Source of the DNA: Caryophanales bacterium
Lineage (GTDB): Bacteria > Bacillota > Bacilli > Bacillales > Amphibacillaceae
Assembly (NCBI GenBank): GCA_026168805.1
Contig: JAPFDS010000056.1
Coordinates: 245,974 to 309,973, forward strand
Direction of reading: 5' to 3'
DNA length: 64,000 nucleotides
Below the pieces are notes generated by a model that saw only the letters and a program-made list of their open reading frames with translations, did not search any database and was not told the DNA's origin. Both the position numbers and the translations under genes were made by a program. How positions within the stretch are numbered: position 1 is the first letter of the stretch; each line of letters starts with the position of its first letter. This document shows positions 8,886-18,435 of the stretch, piece by piece.

Positions 8886-9695
8886 ATGAACCAGTGGGGA
8901 GAACAAATTACAAAGCATATTACTGAAGCTGGCGGCACATGGGGTGTCTTTTTAGAAAATATAACAACGAATGAAACATGGTCACACTTACCAGATGAGA
9001 AATTTAACGCGGCAAGTATTATAAAAATCCCTATTATGATGGCGGCATTTGAAGCGCATCATCAAGGGGAATTTGCTATGGAAGATCAGCTTAAGCTTCG
9101 TGCAGAAGATATTGTCGGTGGTGCTGGAGTGTTTCAACATATGTCTCCAGGAACGAAATTTACAGTGTATGATACAATTATGATGATGATCATTCAAAGT
9201 GACAACACTGCGACCAACATGATTATTGATCTGATTGGTAAACAGCGAATTCAGGAAACGATGCAAGATCTTGGATTAAAAGATAGTATGTTTTATAATA
9301 AGTTAGTAACACAGCCGGTTAAAAGAGAAGGTGTCAACACGCTCACAGCAAGAGATGTAAATACAGCTTTAAAAGCCATTGCGAAAGGAACATATACGTC
9401 TGTCTATGCTTGTCAACATATGATTGATATCATGAAACGACAGCAAGATCGTTTTAGATTACCGGCTCGATTACCTAACCAATCATCAGATACAATAGGA
9501 TCTCTTGAAAAATGGAGTCTTGCACATAAGACAGGGACTGTTTCTGGTGTTGTACATGACACAGGAATATTATATGTCAGAGATCAAGAAATACTTGTTA
9601 CTATTTTATCAAAAGAAGTAGATAATTATAATGGAATGTTAACAGTAGCTGATATAGGGTTAGATATATACAATGATTTAATTGAAGATAACTAG
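8886..9695 (+). CDS. Class A beta-lactamase-fold serine hydrolase, apparently cytosolic
   Basis: 269 aa. The three active-site motifs of penicillin-recognising enzymes are visible: S44-I-I-K47 (SxxK), S105-D-N107 and K215-T-G217. I chose ATG 8886, nine bases after AAGGAG; the ATG at 8877 touches that site and is too close. There is no signal peptide or lipobox, and the omega-loop Glu-x-x-x-Asn expected of true class A beta-lactamases is not seen (a TARDV motif is present instead). So it is more likely a general esterase/peptidase-like serine hydrolase than a resistance enzyme. It stands alone between azlD and fumC. Confidence 0.8.
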   Translation: MNQWGEQITKHITEAGGTWGVFLENITTNETWSHLPDEKFNAASIIKIPIMMAAFEAHHQGEFAMEDQLKLRAEDIVGGAGVFQHMSPGTKFTVYDTIMMMIIQSDNTATNMIIDLIGKQRIQETMQDLGLKDSMFYNKLVTQPVKREGVNTLTARDVNTALKAIAKGTYTSVYACQHMIDIMKRQQDRFRLPARLPNQSSDTIGSLEKWSLAHKTGTVSGVVHDTGILYVRDQEILVTILSKEVDNYNGMLTVADIGLDIYNDLIEDN

Positions 9696-9798
9696 CATAT
9701 GAATCATACAATCAACATGGTAAGTACAGTTCATTCTGTTTACGCATAAAGTTTGCTACAATATATGTACAAGAATCAATTATAGGGAGGAATTACAT

Positions 9799-11187
9799 AT
9801 GGATTATCGTATTGAAAAAGATACACTAGGTGAAGTAAGAGTTCCCGCTGATAAACTTTGGGGAGCGCAAACACAAAGAAGTAAACAAAACTTCCCCATC
9901 GGAAATGAAAAGATGCCAAAAGAAATTATTCAAGCGTTTGCTATTTTAAAGAAAAGTACAGCTAAAGCTAATGAACAACATGGACTGTTGAGTGCTAAGA
10001 AAAGAGAAGCAATTGCTTTTGCTGCAAATGAAATTCTAACAGGAAAATATGATGAGCATTTCCCGCTAGTTGTATGGCAAACAGGTAGTGGAACACAGTC
10101 AAATATGAACGTAAATGAAGTTATTGCTCATATAGGTAATACGTGGTTAGAGGAACAAGGGTCTGATGAAAAATTACATCCAAATGACGATGTGAATAAA
10201 TCTCAAAGCTCGAATGATACGTATCCGACAGCTATGCATATTGCGTTTGTTTTAAAACTACACGATGTTGTTTTACCTGCTGTTCGTACAATGAAAGATA
10301 GCGTTAAAGTAAAAATGGATGCGTTCCAAGATATTGTTAAAATTGGACGTACACATTTACAAGATGCAACACCTTTAACATTAGGACAAGAAATCAGTGG
10401 ATGGCACCGTATGTTAGAGCGAAGTGAACAAATGATCGAAGAAAGCATGCATCATTTAAAAGATCTTGCGATTGGTGGGACAGCTGTCGGGACAGGACTA
10501 AACGCTCATCCGGACTATTCTGAGATTGTTTGTACGTTTATTGAAGAAGAAACAGGCCGTTCGTTTGCTTCTGCACCAAATAAATTCCATTCATTAACAA
10601 GTTACGATGAAGCCGTCTATGCACATGGGGCATTAAAAGCGCTTGCTGCTGATCTAATGAAAATTGCTAACGATGTTCGCTGGCTAGCAAGTGGACCTAG
10701 AAGCGGTCTTGGAGAAATCGTTATTCCGACGAATGAGCCAGGAAGTTCGATTATGCCTGGTAAAGTGAACCCTACACAAAGTGAAGCATTAACAATGGTT
10801 GTTACACAAGTCATGGGGAATGATGCAACGATTGGATTTGCAGCAAGCCAAGGGAACTTTGAATTAAACGTATTCAAACCAGTCATTGCTTATAACTTCT
10901 TGCAATCCAGTCAATTGTTAGCAGATGGTATGCTCTCCTTTGACGAAAGATGTGTTCAAGGAATTGAGCCAAATTATGAGCAAATCGAAACATTTTTAAA
11001 TGATTCACTCATGCTTGTCACTGCATTAAACCCACATATTGGCTATGAAAATGCGGCGAAAATAGCTAAAACAGCTTTTGAAAATGATGCAACATTAAAA
11101 GAAACAGCTGTTGAATTAGGATTGTTAACAGAAGAGCAATTTGATGAATATGTTGATCCTAAAGCAATGACAAAGCCTAAAGCTTAA
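9799..11187 (+). CDS. fumC: Fumarate hydratase class II
   Basis: 462 aa, the usual length for class II fumarase of the TCA cycle, which interconverts fumarate and malate without an iron-sulfur cluster. Diagnostic stretches include [45 protein letters not shown] and the superfamily signature [11 protein letters not shown] near residues 314-324. [12 protein letters not shown] and the C-terminal [14 protein letters not shown] are also typical. Strong ribosome site GGGAGG. It is monocistronic, with a terminator right after the stop. Confidence 0.96.
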   Translation: MDYRIEKDTLGEVRVPADKLWGAQTQRSKQNFPIGNEKMPKEIIQAFAILKKSTAKANEQHGLLSAKKREAIAFAANEILTGKYDEHFPLVVWQTGSGTQSNMNVNEVIAHIGNTWLEEQGSDEKLHPNDDVNKSQSSNDTYPTAMHIAFVLKLHDVVLPAVRTMKDSVKVKMDAFQDIVKIGRTHLQDATPLTLGQEISGWHRMLERSEQMIEESMHHLKDLAIGGTAVGTGLNAHPDYSEIVCTFIEEETGRSFASAPNKFHSLTSYDEAVYAHGALKALAADLMKIANDVRWLASGPRSGLGEIVIPTNEPGSSIMPGKVNPTQSEALTMVVTQVMGNDATIGFAASQGNFELNVFKPVIAYNFLQSSQLLADGMLSFDERCVQGIEPNYEQIETFLNDSLMLVTALNPHIGYENAAKIAKTAFENDATLKETAVELGLLTEEQFDEYVDPKAMTKPKA

Positions 11188-11195
11188 AAAAACGT

Positions 11196-11233
11196 GCTGC
11201 TTGTTTCACGTTCGTTTAGAGACAAGCAGCTTT
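11196..11233 (+). terminator. Terminator of fumC
   Basis: Perfect 9-bp stem GCTGCTTGT / ACAAGCAGC with a long loop, then a short T run. Confidence 0.65.
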
Positions 11234-11245
11234 CATACATAAACA

Positions 11246-11274
11246 TATACCGTTTGTTTGATTGAAACGGTATA
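11246..11274. promoter_or_regulatory. Perfect inverted repeat upstream of yheA
   Basis: TATACCGTTT / AAACGGTATA with a 9-nt spacer and no T run. It lies 55 bp before yheA, upstream of a possible -10 (TATAGT near 11296). It could be a protein operator or a second weak hairpin of the fumC terminator. Confidence 0.4.
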
Positions 11275-11329
11275 CACGTACCTTTAGTTTTGTTATAGTG
11301 AACAAAGAAGTTATAAAGGAGGCATTACC

Positions 11330-11686
11330 ATGACAAATGTACATGATCATGCATATGGACTAGAAAAAGCAATTCGAGAAAGTGACCAATTTCAAGCGTT
11401 AAAAGAAGCTTATGAAAAAGTGATGAACGATGCTTCAGCTAAAGAAATGTTTGAATCTTTCAGAGACACACAAATTGAGATTCAAGAAAAACAAATGCAA
11501 GGCCAAGAAATTACACAAGAAGAAGTAGAAAAGGCGCAAGCAGTTGTTGAACAAGTACAACAGCACGAAGATATCTCGGCATTAATGGAAAAAGAACAAC
11601 AATTAAACGTTGTTATTAATGATATTAGCCAGATTATTACAAAACCACTTGAGGAACTTTACGGTCCACAAGAAGACGCACAGTAA
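11330..11686 (+). CDS. yheA: YlbF/YmcA-family protein YheA
   Basis: 118 aa, almost entirely helical, rich in Gln and Glu. The N-terminal VHDHAYGLEKAIRESDQF and the later VINDISQIITKPLEELYG match the YheA branch of the YlbF/YmcA family. YlbF and YmcA partner with YaaT in an RNase Y-associated complex; YheA itself has no settled role. Strong ribosome site AAGGAGG, own terminator. Its placement between bmrCD and the yha genes is as in B. subtilis. Confidence 0.85.
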   Translation: MTNVHDHAYGLEKAIRESDQFQALKEAYEKVMNDASAKEMFESFRDTQIEIQEKQMQGQEITQEEVEKAQAVVEQVQQHEDISALMEKEQQLNVVINDISQIITKPLEELYGPQEDAQ

Positions 11687-11694
11687 ATAAACAA

Positions 11695-11726
11695 CTCGCA
11701 GCCTCAAGGTTGCGAGCTTTGTTTTA
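11695..11726 (+). terminator. Terminator of yheA
   Basis: Stem CTCGCAGCC / GGTTGCGAG (one G-T pair), 3-nt loop, then CTTTGTTTTAT. Confidence 0.8.
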
Positions 11727-11751
11727 TATATGAGTAAAGGGGAGAGCTTTT

Positions 11752-12522
11752 ATGGAATTAGTAATTGTTGAAAGAAAAGATAACATATCTTATATTCATT
11801 TAAATCGACCGAAAAGTTACAACGCATTAAATATCCAAATGCTCAAAGAGTTATATGATGCCGTGAGACAAGTGGCAGCAAATGATGATGAAATCGTTAT
11901 TTTGCACGGAAATGGAAACGCTTTCTCCGCAGGTGGAGATATGCAGATGCTCAAAGAGTTTTCGGAAAAAGGAATCTATGACGATGTTATGAATACGATT
12001 AAGGATATAATTTATACATTATATAAGATGCCTAAAATCGTTATTTCTGCAGTAAATGGTGCAGCCGCAGGTTTAGGATTAAGTGTCGTATTAGTCGCAG
12101 ATTATATCGTAGCCCATGAAGAAGCAAAGTTTGGAGTTTTATTTATCGGTGTAGGACTCGTCCCAGATGGCGGAGGCCACTTTTTCTTACAAGAACGATT
12201 AGGCACACACGCAGCAAAGCAATTTACATGGAGCGGTAAACAAGTAAAAGGAGAAGATGCTGTTCGTAAAGGACTTGTTGACGAGCTTACAGAGCATGAC
12301 GCACTAGATGCAGCTCGATCACTTGCTCAAAGACTGCAGCAAAGCCCAATCAAAGCAATGATTGGATCGAAAATGATTTATCATGAAGAGGCTGGAGACC
12401 GTTTGCATCATTTCTTACAAGTAGAAACAAATACCCAATGGCAACTGAGACAAACGGAAGATCACCAAGAGGGTGTAAATGCGTTTATCGAAAAGCGCAC
12501 TCCAAAATTTAAAGGAAAATAG
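11752..12522 (+). CDS. yhaR: Enoyl-CoA hydratase/isomerase family protein (YhaR-like)
   Basis: 256 aa crotonase-fold enzyme. The oxyanion-hole segment FSAGGDMQML (about 62-71) and the second one around AVNGAAAGLGLS (about 103-114) are present. Next to VPDGGGHFFL the catalytic positions of hydratases are not both Glu (one is Asp, in PDGG), so activity could be isomerase- or hydratase-like on an unknown acyl-CoA. It corresponds in position and size to B. subtilis YhaR. Ribosome site AAAGGGGAG. It is not in a fatty-acid degradation operon here. Confidence 0.8.
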   Translation: MELVIVERKDNISYIHLNRPKSYNALNIQMLKELYDAVRQVAANDDEIVILHGNGNAFSAGGDMQMLKEFSEKGIYDDVMNTIKDIIYTLYKMPKIVISAVNGAAAGLGLSVVLVADYIVAHEEAKFGVLFIGVGLVPDGGGHFFLQERLGTHAAKQFTWSGKQVKGEDAVRKGLVDELTEHDALDAARSLAQRLQQSPIKAMIGSKMIYHEEAGDRLHHFLQVETNTQWQLRQTEDHQEGVNAFIEKRTPKFKGK

Positions 12523-12559
12523 TTGGCTACGTACAGTAAAATATCAATGAAAGTAGATG

Positions 12560-12605
12560 AAAGCATAGACGGGATTGAAGTTATCCTGTCTATGCTTTCG
12601 TTTTA
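12560..12605. terminator. Bidirectional terminator between yhaR and the YhzC-like gene
   Basis: Long stem AAGCATAGACGGGAT / ATCCTGTCTATGCTT with one mismatch, followed by TTCGTTTT on + and preceded by an A-containing stretch, between convergent genes. Confidence 0.8.
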
Positions 12606-12617
12606 CATGCCTGTTGA

Positions 12618-12803
12618 TTATCTGTGAAATAAAAGGAGTTTTGCTTCAGGTGATACACAACGGTGCGTGTGCTCAGCGAAGTTTTTTTCTTCTAAAGTGG
12701 ATTGACCAACTTCTTTCGCTTCTTCATCATTTGCAGCTTCAAATGTTTCATCCAATAGTTTTTCACCTGTATGTTCAAATACAGTTAAAGTGTATGTACG
12801 CAA
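12618..12803 (-). CDS. YhzC-like small protein
   Basis: 61 aa, beginning MRTYTLTVFEHTGEKLLDE and ending EHTHRCVSPEAKLLLFHR; a compact acidic protein of probable alpha/beta fold. I chose TTG 12803 because AGGGGGT lies eight bases upstream on the minus strand and relatives I remember (YhzC) begin at this point; a longer frame would reach 12842. It lies antisense-facing between yhaR and yhaO, a position I associate with yhzC-type genes. Function unknown. Confidence 0.65.
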   Translation of the reverse strand: MRTYTLTVFEHTGEKLLDETFEAANDEEAKEVGQSTLEEKNFAEHTHRCVSPEAKLLLFHR

Positions 12804-12896
12804 ATCATCTACCCCCTTGAATATAAATGAAAGCCCTACCAACAGTATGCCATGAATCGTAAAAAATTGAAACTTTCTATTCCGAATGAAGTGAAC

Positions 12897-12910
12897 CGAA
12901 CGTGCATTCT
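12897..12910 (+). promoter_or_regulatory. LexA-like box upstream of yhaO
   Basis: CGAACGTGCATTCT against the Bacillus LexA (DinR) consensus CGAACRNRYGTTYG: the left half is perfect, while the right half differs at two positions. It sits 50 bp before the yhaO start, so it would place the yhaONM genes under SOS control. Degenerate, hence moderate confidence. Confidence 0.45.
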
Positions 12911-12959
12911 CTTTTTATTTTTGGTAGTATTAGAGGTAAAGAAAAGAGGTAGAAGTCAA

Positions 12960-14195
12960 TTGAGGAAAGAAATTTCATTTATCCATGCAGCTGATTTACA
13001 TATTGATAGTCCCTTTAAAGGTTTAACACATCTACCTGAAACGATCAAACAAGATGTATTGTCAAGCACGTTCACAGCACTTGATCAGTTAGTTCGGACT
13101 GCGATTGCAAAGAAAGTGGATTTTGTTTTACTCGTAGGTGATATCTTTGATCACAACCTCCATAGTTTGAAAGCGCAAGTACATGTGAGAACTGCATGTG
13201 AAAAATTAGGAGAGCATGATATTGATGTGTTTATAAGTTTTGGTAACCACGACTATTTAAAAGGCTCTCCATTTCAATTAACCTTTTCACCGAACGTTCA
13301 TATTTTTCAATCAGAAGAAGTTACGTATTTTCCTTATGTAAAAAATAACGAAACAATCGCACATATATATGGTTTTAGTTATGAAAACCAAGCCGTTACG
13401 GCAAACAAAGCTGTTGAATTTAATAAACAAGGGGATAACGTTCCTTATCATATTGCAATGTTACACGGAAGTGTTGATCAACAGACGGATCATGAGCCGT
13501 ATGCACCATTTAAAACAGCTGAATTATTACAAAAGCCGTTTGATTATTGGGCTCTTGGGCACGTCCATAGTCGTACTATTATTCATGAGAACCCACCTAT
13601 TGTATATCCAGGAAATACACAAGGAAGACATAGGCGAGAGTCTGGGGAAAAAGGTTGCTACTATGTAAAGATGAATCAAAGTGCAGCGAATCTTGAATTT
13701 ATTCCCTTGCATTCAATTGAATTTAAAGATATTGACATTGACGTAACACATGTTGAAACCATTGACGAAGTAGAACACGCCATTCAACATGCAATTAATC
13801 CATATGATACGATGCAAACTCCTATACTATTTCATATCACATGTAAAAATGCTCAATATGCACTCATTGAACTTGAAAAAAAGGGATACATAGAAGAGTT
13901 AGTCGACGTATGTAATAGTTCCTATGAACATGCACACATATGGAAATATATTTATAAAATACGGATGGAGCATGAGCATGGACAAGATCAACGTTTCCAA
14001 GTAGAAGACCACTTTTTAACAGAATTAGAACACATGTGGGAGCACACACAGGTGGAATCACTGATCGAACCTTTATTTAACCATGTACAAGCACGTACAT
14101 TTTTACAACAACTATCAAATGCCGAAAAAGAAGCAATCAAACAAGCTGCGCGAGAAGAATTACTGTATGCACTTGTTCATAAGCGGGGGATATAG
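12960..14195 (+). CDS. yhaO: YhaO, SbcD/Mre11-like DNA repair phosphoesterase
   Basis: 411 aa. Calcineurin-type metallophosphoesterase motifs are in order: HAADLHIDSPF (Asp, His), LLVGDIFDHN (GDxFD), SFGNHDYL (GNHD), and later AMLHGSVD and WALGHVHSR (GHxH). This is the nuclease half of an SbcCD/Rad50-Mre11-like pair. I chose TTG 12960 (M-R-K-E-I-S-F) with GAGGT nine bases before it. The upstream in-frame extension to 12852 would add a hydrophobic stretch and lacks a ribosome site. The stop directly abuts the yhaN ATG. Metal-dependent nuclease activity is family knowledge. Confidence 0.88.
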   Translation: MRKEISFIHAADLHIDSPFKGLTHLPETIKQDVLSSTFTALDQLVRTAIAKKVDFVLLVGDIFDHNLHSLKAQVHVRTACEKLGEHDIDVFISFGNHDYLKGSPFQLTFSPNVHIFQSEEVTYFPYVKNNETIAHIYGFSYENQAVTANKAVEFNKQGDNVPYHIAMLHGSVDQQTDHEPYAPFKTAELLQKPFDYWALGHVHSRTIIHENPPIVYPGNTQGRHRRESGEKGCYYVKMNQSAANLEFIPLHSIEFKDIDIDVTHVETIDEVEHAIQHAINPYDTMQTPILFHITCKNAQYALIELEKKGYIEELVDVCNSSYEHAHIWKYIYKIRMEHEHGQDQRFQVEDHFLTELEHMWEHTQVESLIEPLFNHVQARTFLQQLSNAEKEAIKQAAREELLYALVHKRGI

Positions 14196-17186
14196 ATGAG
14201 GTTTATTAAAGCGCATATGCATGGGTTTGGAAAATGGGTGGATACATCATTCACTTTTAATGAACAAGGATTGACGTGTATCGTTGGGGATAATGAATCC
14301 GGAAAATCAACGTTTCAAACCTTTATTTCGTTTATGTTGTTTGGCCTCCCTCCTAAAAAAAGAGCGTTTTATCGCCCGAAAACAAGTGGGACACTTGGAG
14401 GAGAACTTGTCATTCAATTAGACGACGGTGAGATGGTAACCATCCAGCGATTTGATGGACATAAAAATGGAGCAGCAATTTGTATACTTGAATCCGGTGA
14501 AGAACAAAGCGAAGAATGGTTACAAACCGTATTAAAAGGAATGACTGCAGAAATATTTGCCTCTACATTTCAATTTTCAACAGAAGATTTATATGCCTTT
14601 CAACAAATTGAAGTGGACCAAATTGGAGAGGTGCTATTAAATGCGAGTATTTCTGGTGCTTCTCATGTACGCGAAGTAGAAGAAGAACTTGAACAAAAGA
14701 AGGATGATTTATTTAAACCACGTGGCACTCGTCCAAAAATGAACGAACAATTACAACGTCTAGATACGATTCAACAACAATTAAACAAACATGCACATAT
14801 ACAAGAGGAACATCAGGCACTTACTGAACAGATCACTCAAAAAACAGATGAAATAAACCACTTACAAAAAAATATAAACGATACACGAAAAGATCGTATT
14901 ACATGGGAACAGGTGCAAAGAGCACTCCCTTACATACAAAAATATGAACAGGCAGAAAAAGAGTTAGCTCAGACAGAAGTGATTTCATTGAATGAAGATG
15001 GTCCTCATTTACTCACTGAACAAAAACGATTACAGCAAGAATATATGAGTAATAAAGAATTGATTCAAAAAAATATTGATAGATATATAGATGAAATGAA
15101 CAACATTTCCCTTCTTGACAAACATATCGTTGAAGAGGGGAAGGCTATTTTACAAGAAAAAGAGGAATGGACTTACAATGTACGATTCCATAATGATCTA
15201 AAAAGAGAAAGAGACTATATTCAAACTGAAATCGATACAAAAGTACACCCATATATACGCATTCTTACACCTGAAACCATTGATGCCTTAGATATGCCGC
15301 CATTTATTGATAAAAAGTGGAAAGAATTTGCACGTAAAGCAGCTCAATTAGATGATCAGCGTTTGGATCAGGCGGAAACTGTTAAACATAAAGGGGAAAC
15401 GTTAAAATCGGTAGAGGAAAAAATAACGAAAGCGTCGATAAACATCCTTCCAAAAGATGAATATAAAGACTTGAAAGAGACGCTTTCCCTGGATGAGCAA
15501 ACGCGCTCAAATGAGTGGTACATGCAAACATTAGCACAAGAAAAGTCAGAACAAAAGAAGAGAATACACAAAAACTATCAACAATCTGTGAAAATATTGC
15601 TAGGAACGAATGTCGTAGCGCTCCTCTTTGGAGTCATCGCATTTCTATCGTCAATTCCATGGTTGTATTATGGAGCGATTGTAAGTGCTGTTTTTGGTTG
15701 GGTCCAATGGTATTACAAGCGAACTGAATACGCTAGGGTGGACAATGAGCAGCAACTTGAAGTCCCTAGTATTGACCCTCTAGAAAAAGAGAAGATCATT
15801 TCTTTACAAGAACAATTAGACGCACACATTCGTGCGACTGAATCAGTAGCATTTCTTACAAGACAAAAAGAAGAAGCGGAGTACGAATATGCACATACTC
15901 AAAGAGCGCTTAAAGATATTGAAACAGAAGAACAGCAACTAAATGTTGCGATTGAACATGAAGTTCTGCGGTATCCATTTTTAGATCGAATTGAGTTATC
16001 AGATTGGGAAGATATAGGACATCTATTACAAGATATTCAATCTTTACAATTGCAATTAAGAGATGTTCATCGTCAAATCGAACAAAACAAACAATCCATT
16101 GAATTATTCGAACAAAAAGTCCGTACATGGTGGAACACCATTTTTCACGAGTCCAATAGTGAACCTACAAGAACGCTCCTCTCAACTATTGAGCAAAGCA
16201 TTCATGAAGATATGAAAGCTAGACAACGGCATGAGAAAGTTTATTTTGAAAAAGAAGAAGCGATCGAACATAAACGGCAAATGAATGAACATCTTAGACA
16301 AGTAGAACAAACGATGAAAGCCATTTTTCAGGAGGCACATGTTACATCAGAAGAAGAATTTATTCAACAACATGAAATCTATCTAGAACAACAGCAGAAC
16401 ATAAACTCTATGAATGAAGCAAAACAGCAATTGATCCAAATATTTTCACTAACTACATGGGATGCATATGTGCATCAAGAGATAGAAGCCCATACAGTAG
16501 AATATGAATTGCAAAATAATCATCAACGGATGAAAGAATATGAGAAAGAGTTGGAAGAAGCTCGTTCGAAACTAGCAACAGCAACAGCTGAGCGAACACA
16601 TGTAGAGCAAACGGATTCTTTAACGTACTCCGAACGCATGCATATGTTTGAAATCGAGAAAGAGAAATTACAGGAACTTTCAAAAACATGGGCAATATAT
16701 GAAGTTACTAGCTCGATCTTACAACAGACAAAACAGACATATATGCGAAAACATCTCGATGCAGTCATTCGTCGAGCGACGGAACACTTTTCATACATTA
16801 CCAATCATCGATATATTCGGGTCCATGTCGATATCGAAAATGAACACATTCGTGTAGAAGACAACAATCATACATTTTACGATATGGAAGAATTATCTAA
16901 AGGAACAAGAGACCAATTGTATATCGCTATCCGTATAGCCATGAGTGAGCACATACAAAAGAACACTCCAAAACCTTATATTTTCGATGACTCGTTTGTG
17001 CATTTTGATAAAAAACGAACAGAACGGATGATTGATCGAATTATTTATTTATCTAGGCAACATCAAGTAGTTTTGTTTACTTGTAAAGATGAAATTGAAC
17101 AAATGGTATCCGCATATAGTAAGGAAAATGACATTTCGATCGTTCGCATTGATGAATCATTCATGGTAAAATATGATGAAACTTAA
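14196..17186 (+). CDS. yhaN: YhaN, SbcC/Rad50-like AAA ATPase with central membrane hairpin
   Basis: 996 aa. Walker A GDNESGKS (about residues 32-39) begins a split ABC/SMC-type ATPase head, and the C-terminal part carries the ELSKGTRDQLYIAIRIA signature and YIFDDSFVHFD Walker B. Between them are long coiled coils rich in Gln and Glu (about 170-460 and 540-880). Around residues 465-510 the coils are interrupted by two adjacent hydrophobic helices (LLGTNVVALLFGVIAFLS and WLYYGAIVSAVFGWVQWYY), replacing the zinc-hook region of Rad50. That places the coil apex at the membrane. It is encoded base-to-base after yhaO and 84 bp before yhaM. Likely a DNA-end processing complex with YhaO. Confidence 0.88.
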   Translation: MRFIKAHMHGFGKWVDTSFTFNEQGLTCIVGDNESGKSTFQTFISFMLFGLPPKKRAFYRPKTSGTLGGELVIQLDDGEMVTIQRFDGHKNGAAICILESGEEQSEEWLQTVLKGMTAEIFASTFQFSTEDLYAFQQIEVDQIGEVLLNASISGASHVREVEEELEQKKDDLFKPRGTRPKMNEQLQRLDTIQQQLNKHAHIQEEHQALTEQITQKTDEINHLQKNINDTRKDRITWEQVQRALPYIQKYEQAEKELAQTEVISLNEDGPHLLTEQKRLQQEYMSNKELIQKNIDRYIDEMNNISLLDKHIVEEGKAILQEKEEWTYNVRFHNDLKRERDYIQTEIDTKVHPYIRILTPETIDALDMPPFIDKKWKEFARKAAQLDDQRLDQAETVKHKGETLKSVEEKITKASINILPKDEYKDLKETLSLDEQTRSNEWYMQTLAQEKSEQKKRIHKNYQQSVKILLGTNVVALLFGVIAFLSSIPWLYYGAIVSAVFGWVQWYYKRTEYARVDNEQQLEVPSIDPLEKEKIISLQEQLDAHIRATESVAFLTRQKEEAEYEYAHTQRALKDIETEEQQLNVAIEHEVLRYPFLDRIELSDWEDIGHLLQDIQSLQLQLRDVHRQIEQNKQSIELFEQKVRTWWNTIFHESNSEPTRTLLSTIEQSIHEDMKARQRHEKVYFEKEEAIEHKRQMNEHLRQVEQTMKAIFQEAHVTSEEEFIQQHEIYLEQQQNINSMNEAKQQLIQIFSLTTWDAYVHQEIEAHTVEYELQNNHQRMKEYEKELEEARSKLATATAERTHVEQTDSLTYSERMHMFEIEKEKLQELSKTWAIYEVTSSILQQTKQTYMRKHLDAVIRRATEHFSYITNHRYIRVHVDIENEHIRVEDNNHTFYDMEELSKGTRDQLYIAIRIAMSEHIQKNTPKPYIFDDSFVHFDKKRTERMIDRIIYLSRQHQVVLFTCKDEIEQMVSAYSKENDISIVRIDESFMVKYDET

Positions 17187-17270
17187 ACGATTAATAGAAT
17201 GAAGTCATATTTTCAAATAAGTTGATTATGCACGATAAGAACTCCAAAAGATAACAGAAGGAGGGTTCAT

Positions 17271-18236
17271 ATGAATCAGAGTCAAGATCAAAAAGGGATT
17301 CGTTTGCATCAATTAGGAGAGACATTTGAAGGGTTTTTACTGATTCATCAAGCAACAAAAGGTGTTGCAAGTAATGGAAAGCCATTCTTAACACTCATGT
17401 TGCGGGATGTTACTGGAGAAATTGAATCTAAATTATGGGATGCGTCAAAAGAAGATGAAGAAACATTCGTTGAGGAAACGATCGTACACGTACAAGGAGA
17501 TATTACTCAATTTCGTGGTAGAAATCAGTTAAGAATTGGGACGATCCAATTATCTCAGCCAACGGATGGTTTGCATGTAACAGATTTTATAGAGAAGTCA
17601 CCCGTAGAAAAAGAAGTATTAAAAGAACAGCTACTCGAATCGATTTTTGAAATAAAAAATCCATCATTACAACGAATCGTACGTGCGTTTATTAAAAAAT
17701 ATGATGAAGATTTAATTGTATACCCAGCAGCGGTAAAGAATCACCATGAATACACATCAGGATTGCTTCATCATGTAGTAAGTATGCTGTCACTTGGAAA
17801 ACAATTATGCGTACTGTATCCACAGCTGAACAAAGATCTTTTATATGCAGGAATTATTCTCCATGATCTCGGAAAAATTAAAGAACTATCAGGTGTCGTG
17901 TCAACAAGTTATACGTTTGAAGGTAAATTATTAGGCCATATTCCAATGATGGTGGAAGAAATTGGACAAGTTGCAAAAGAATTAAAAATTGAAGGTGAAG
18001 AAGTAACTGTCCTGCAGCATATGGTTTTATCCCATCACGGAAAAGCTGAGTGGGGTAGCCCAAAACCTCCACTCGTCCAGGAAGCTGAAATCTTACATTT
18101 CATTGATCTGATTGACGCAAAAATGAACATGTTAGGTCGAGCACTTGCAAACACACAACCTGGAGAATTCACGGAAAGACTGTTTGCAATGGAAAATCGA
18201 TCGTTTTATAAGCCGATGTTTACGGAGAAAACTTAA
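17271..18236 (+). CDS. yhaM: YhaM 3'-5' exoribonuclease
   Basis: 321 aa. The N-terminal OB-fold nucleic-acid-binding domain (about 15-115) has [19 protein letters not shown] and [18 protein letters not shown]. The C-terminal HD domain (about 160-290) has the metal motif H-HDLGKI and [15 protein letters not shown]. YhaM trims RNA and single-stranded DNA 3' ends in RNA turnover. Ribosome site GGAGG eight bases before ATG. In the yhaO-yhaN-yhaM order it probably shares a transcript with the repair genes. It ends before a strong terminator. Confidence 0.92.
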   Translation: MNQSQDQKGIRLHQLGETFEGFLLIHQATKGVASNGKPFLTLMLRDVTGEIESKLWDASKEDEETFVEETIVHVQGDITQFRGRNQLRIGTIQLSQPTDGLHVTDFIEKSPVEKEVLKEQLLESIFEIKNPSLQRIVRAFIKKYDEDLIVYPAAVKNHHEYTSGLLHHVVSMLSLGKQLCVLYPQLNKDLLYAGIILHDLGKIKELSGVVSTSYTFEGKLLGHIPMMVEEIGQVAKELKIEGEEVTVLQHMVLSHHGKAEWGSPKPPLVQEAEILHFIDLIDAKMNMLGRALANTQPGEFTERLFAMENRSFYKPMFTEKT

Positions 18237-18283
18237 ATATATTTAAATCCGACATGTTTTAAAGAACATACCTTATTTTATCC

Positions 18284-18322
18284 AAAACAAGACTACACAT
18301 TTTTTGTGAAGTCTTGTTTTTC
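18284..18322 (+). terminator. Terminator of the yhaONM operon
   Basis: Stem AAAACAAGACTACAC / GTGAAGTCTTGTTTT (one mismatch), T-rich loop, trailing TT. Confidence 0.85.
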
Positions 18323-18353
18323 ATCCTTATGCAAGATATTTAATTCCTTCTCG

Positions 18354-18382
18354 TTGACAAATGACACTGTGTCATTTAATAT
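18354..18382 (+). promoter_or_regulatory. Sigma-A promoter with embedded TetR-type operator
   Basis: TTGACA (18354-18359), a 17-bp spacer and TAATAT (18377-18382). A perfect palindrome AAATGACAC-T-GTGTCATTT (18359-18377) fills the whole spacer. This is the expected operator for the TetR regulator encoded 54 bp downstream, which would block its own operon and the ABC exporter genes. Confidence 0.85.
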
Positions 18383-18435
18383 GTTTTAGACTACATAAAA
18401 CTTTGGTAATATTCATTATGCGGGGGAAAGATTGA

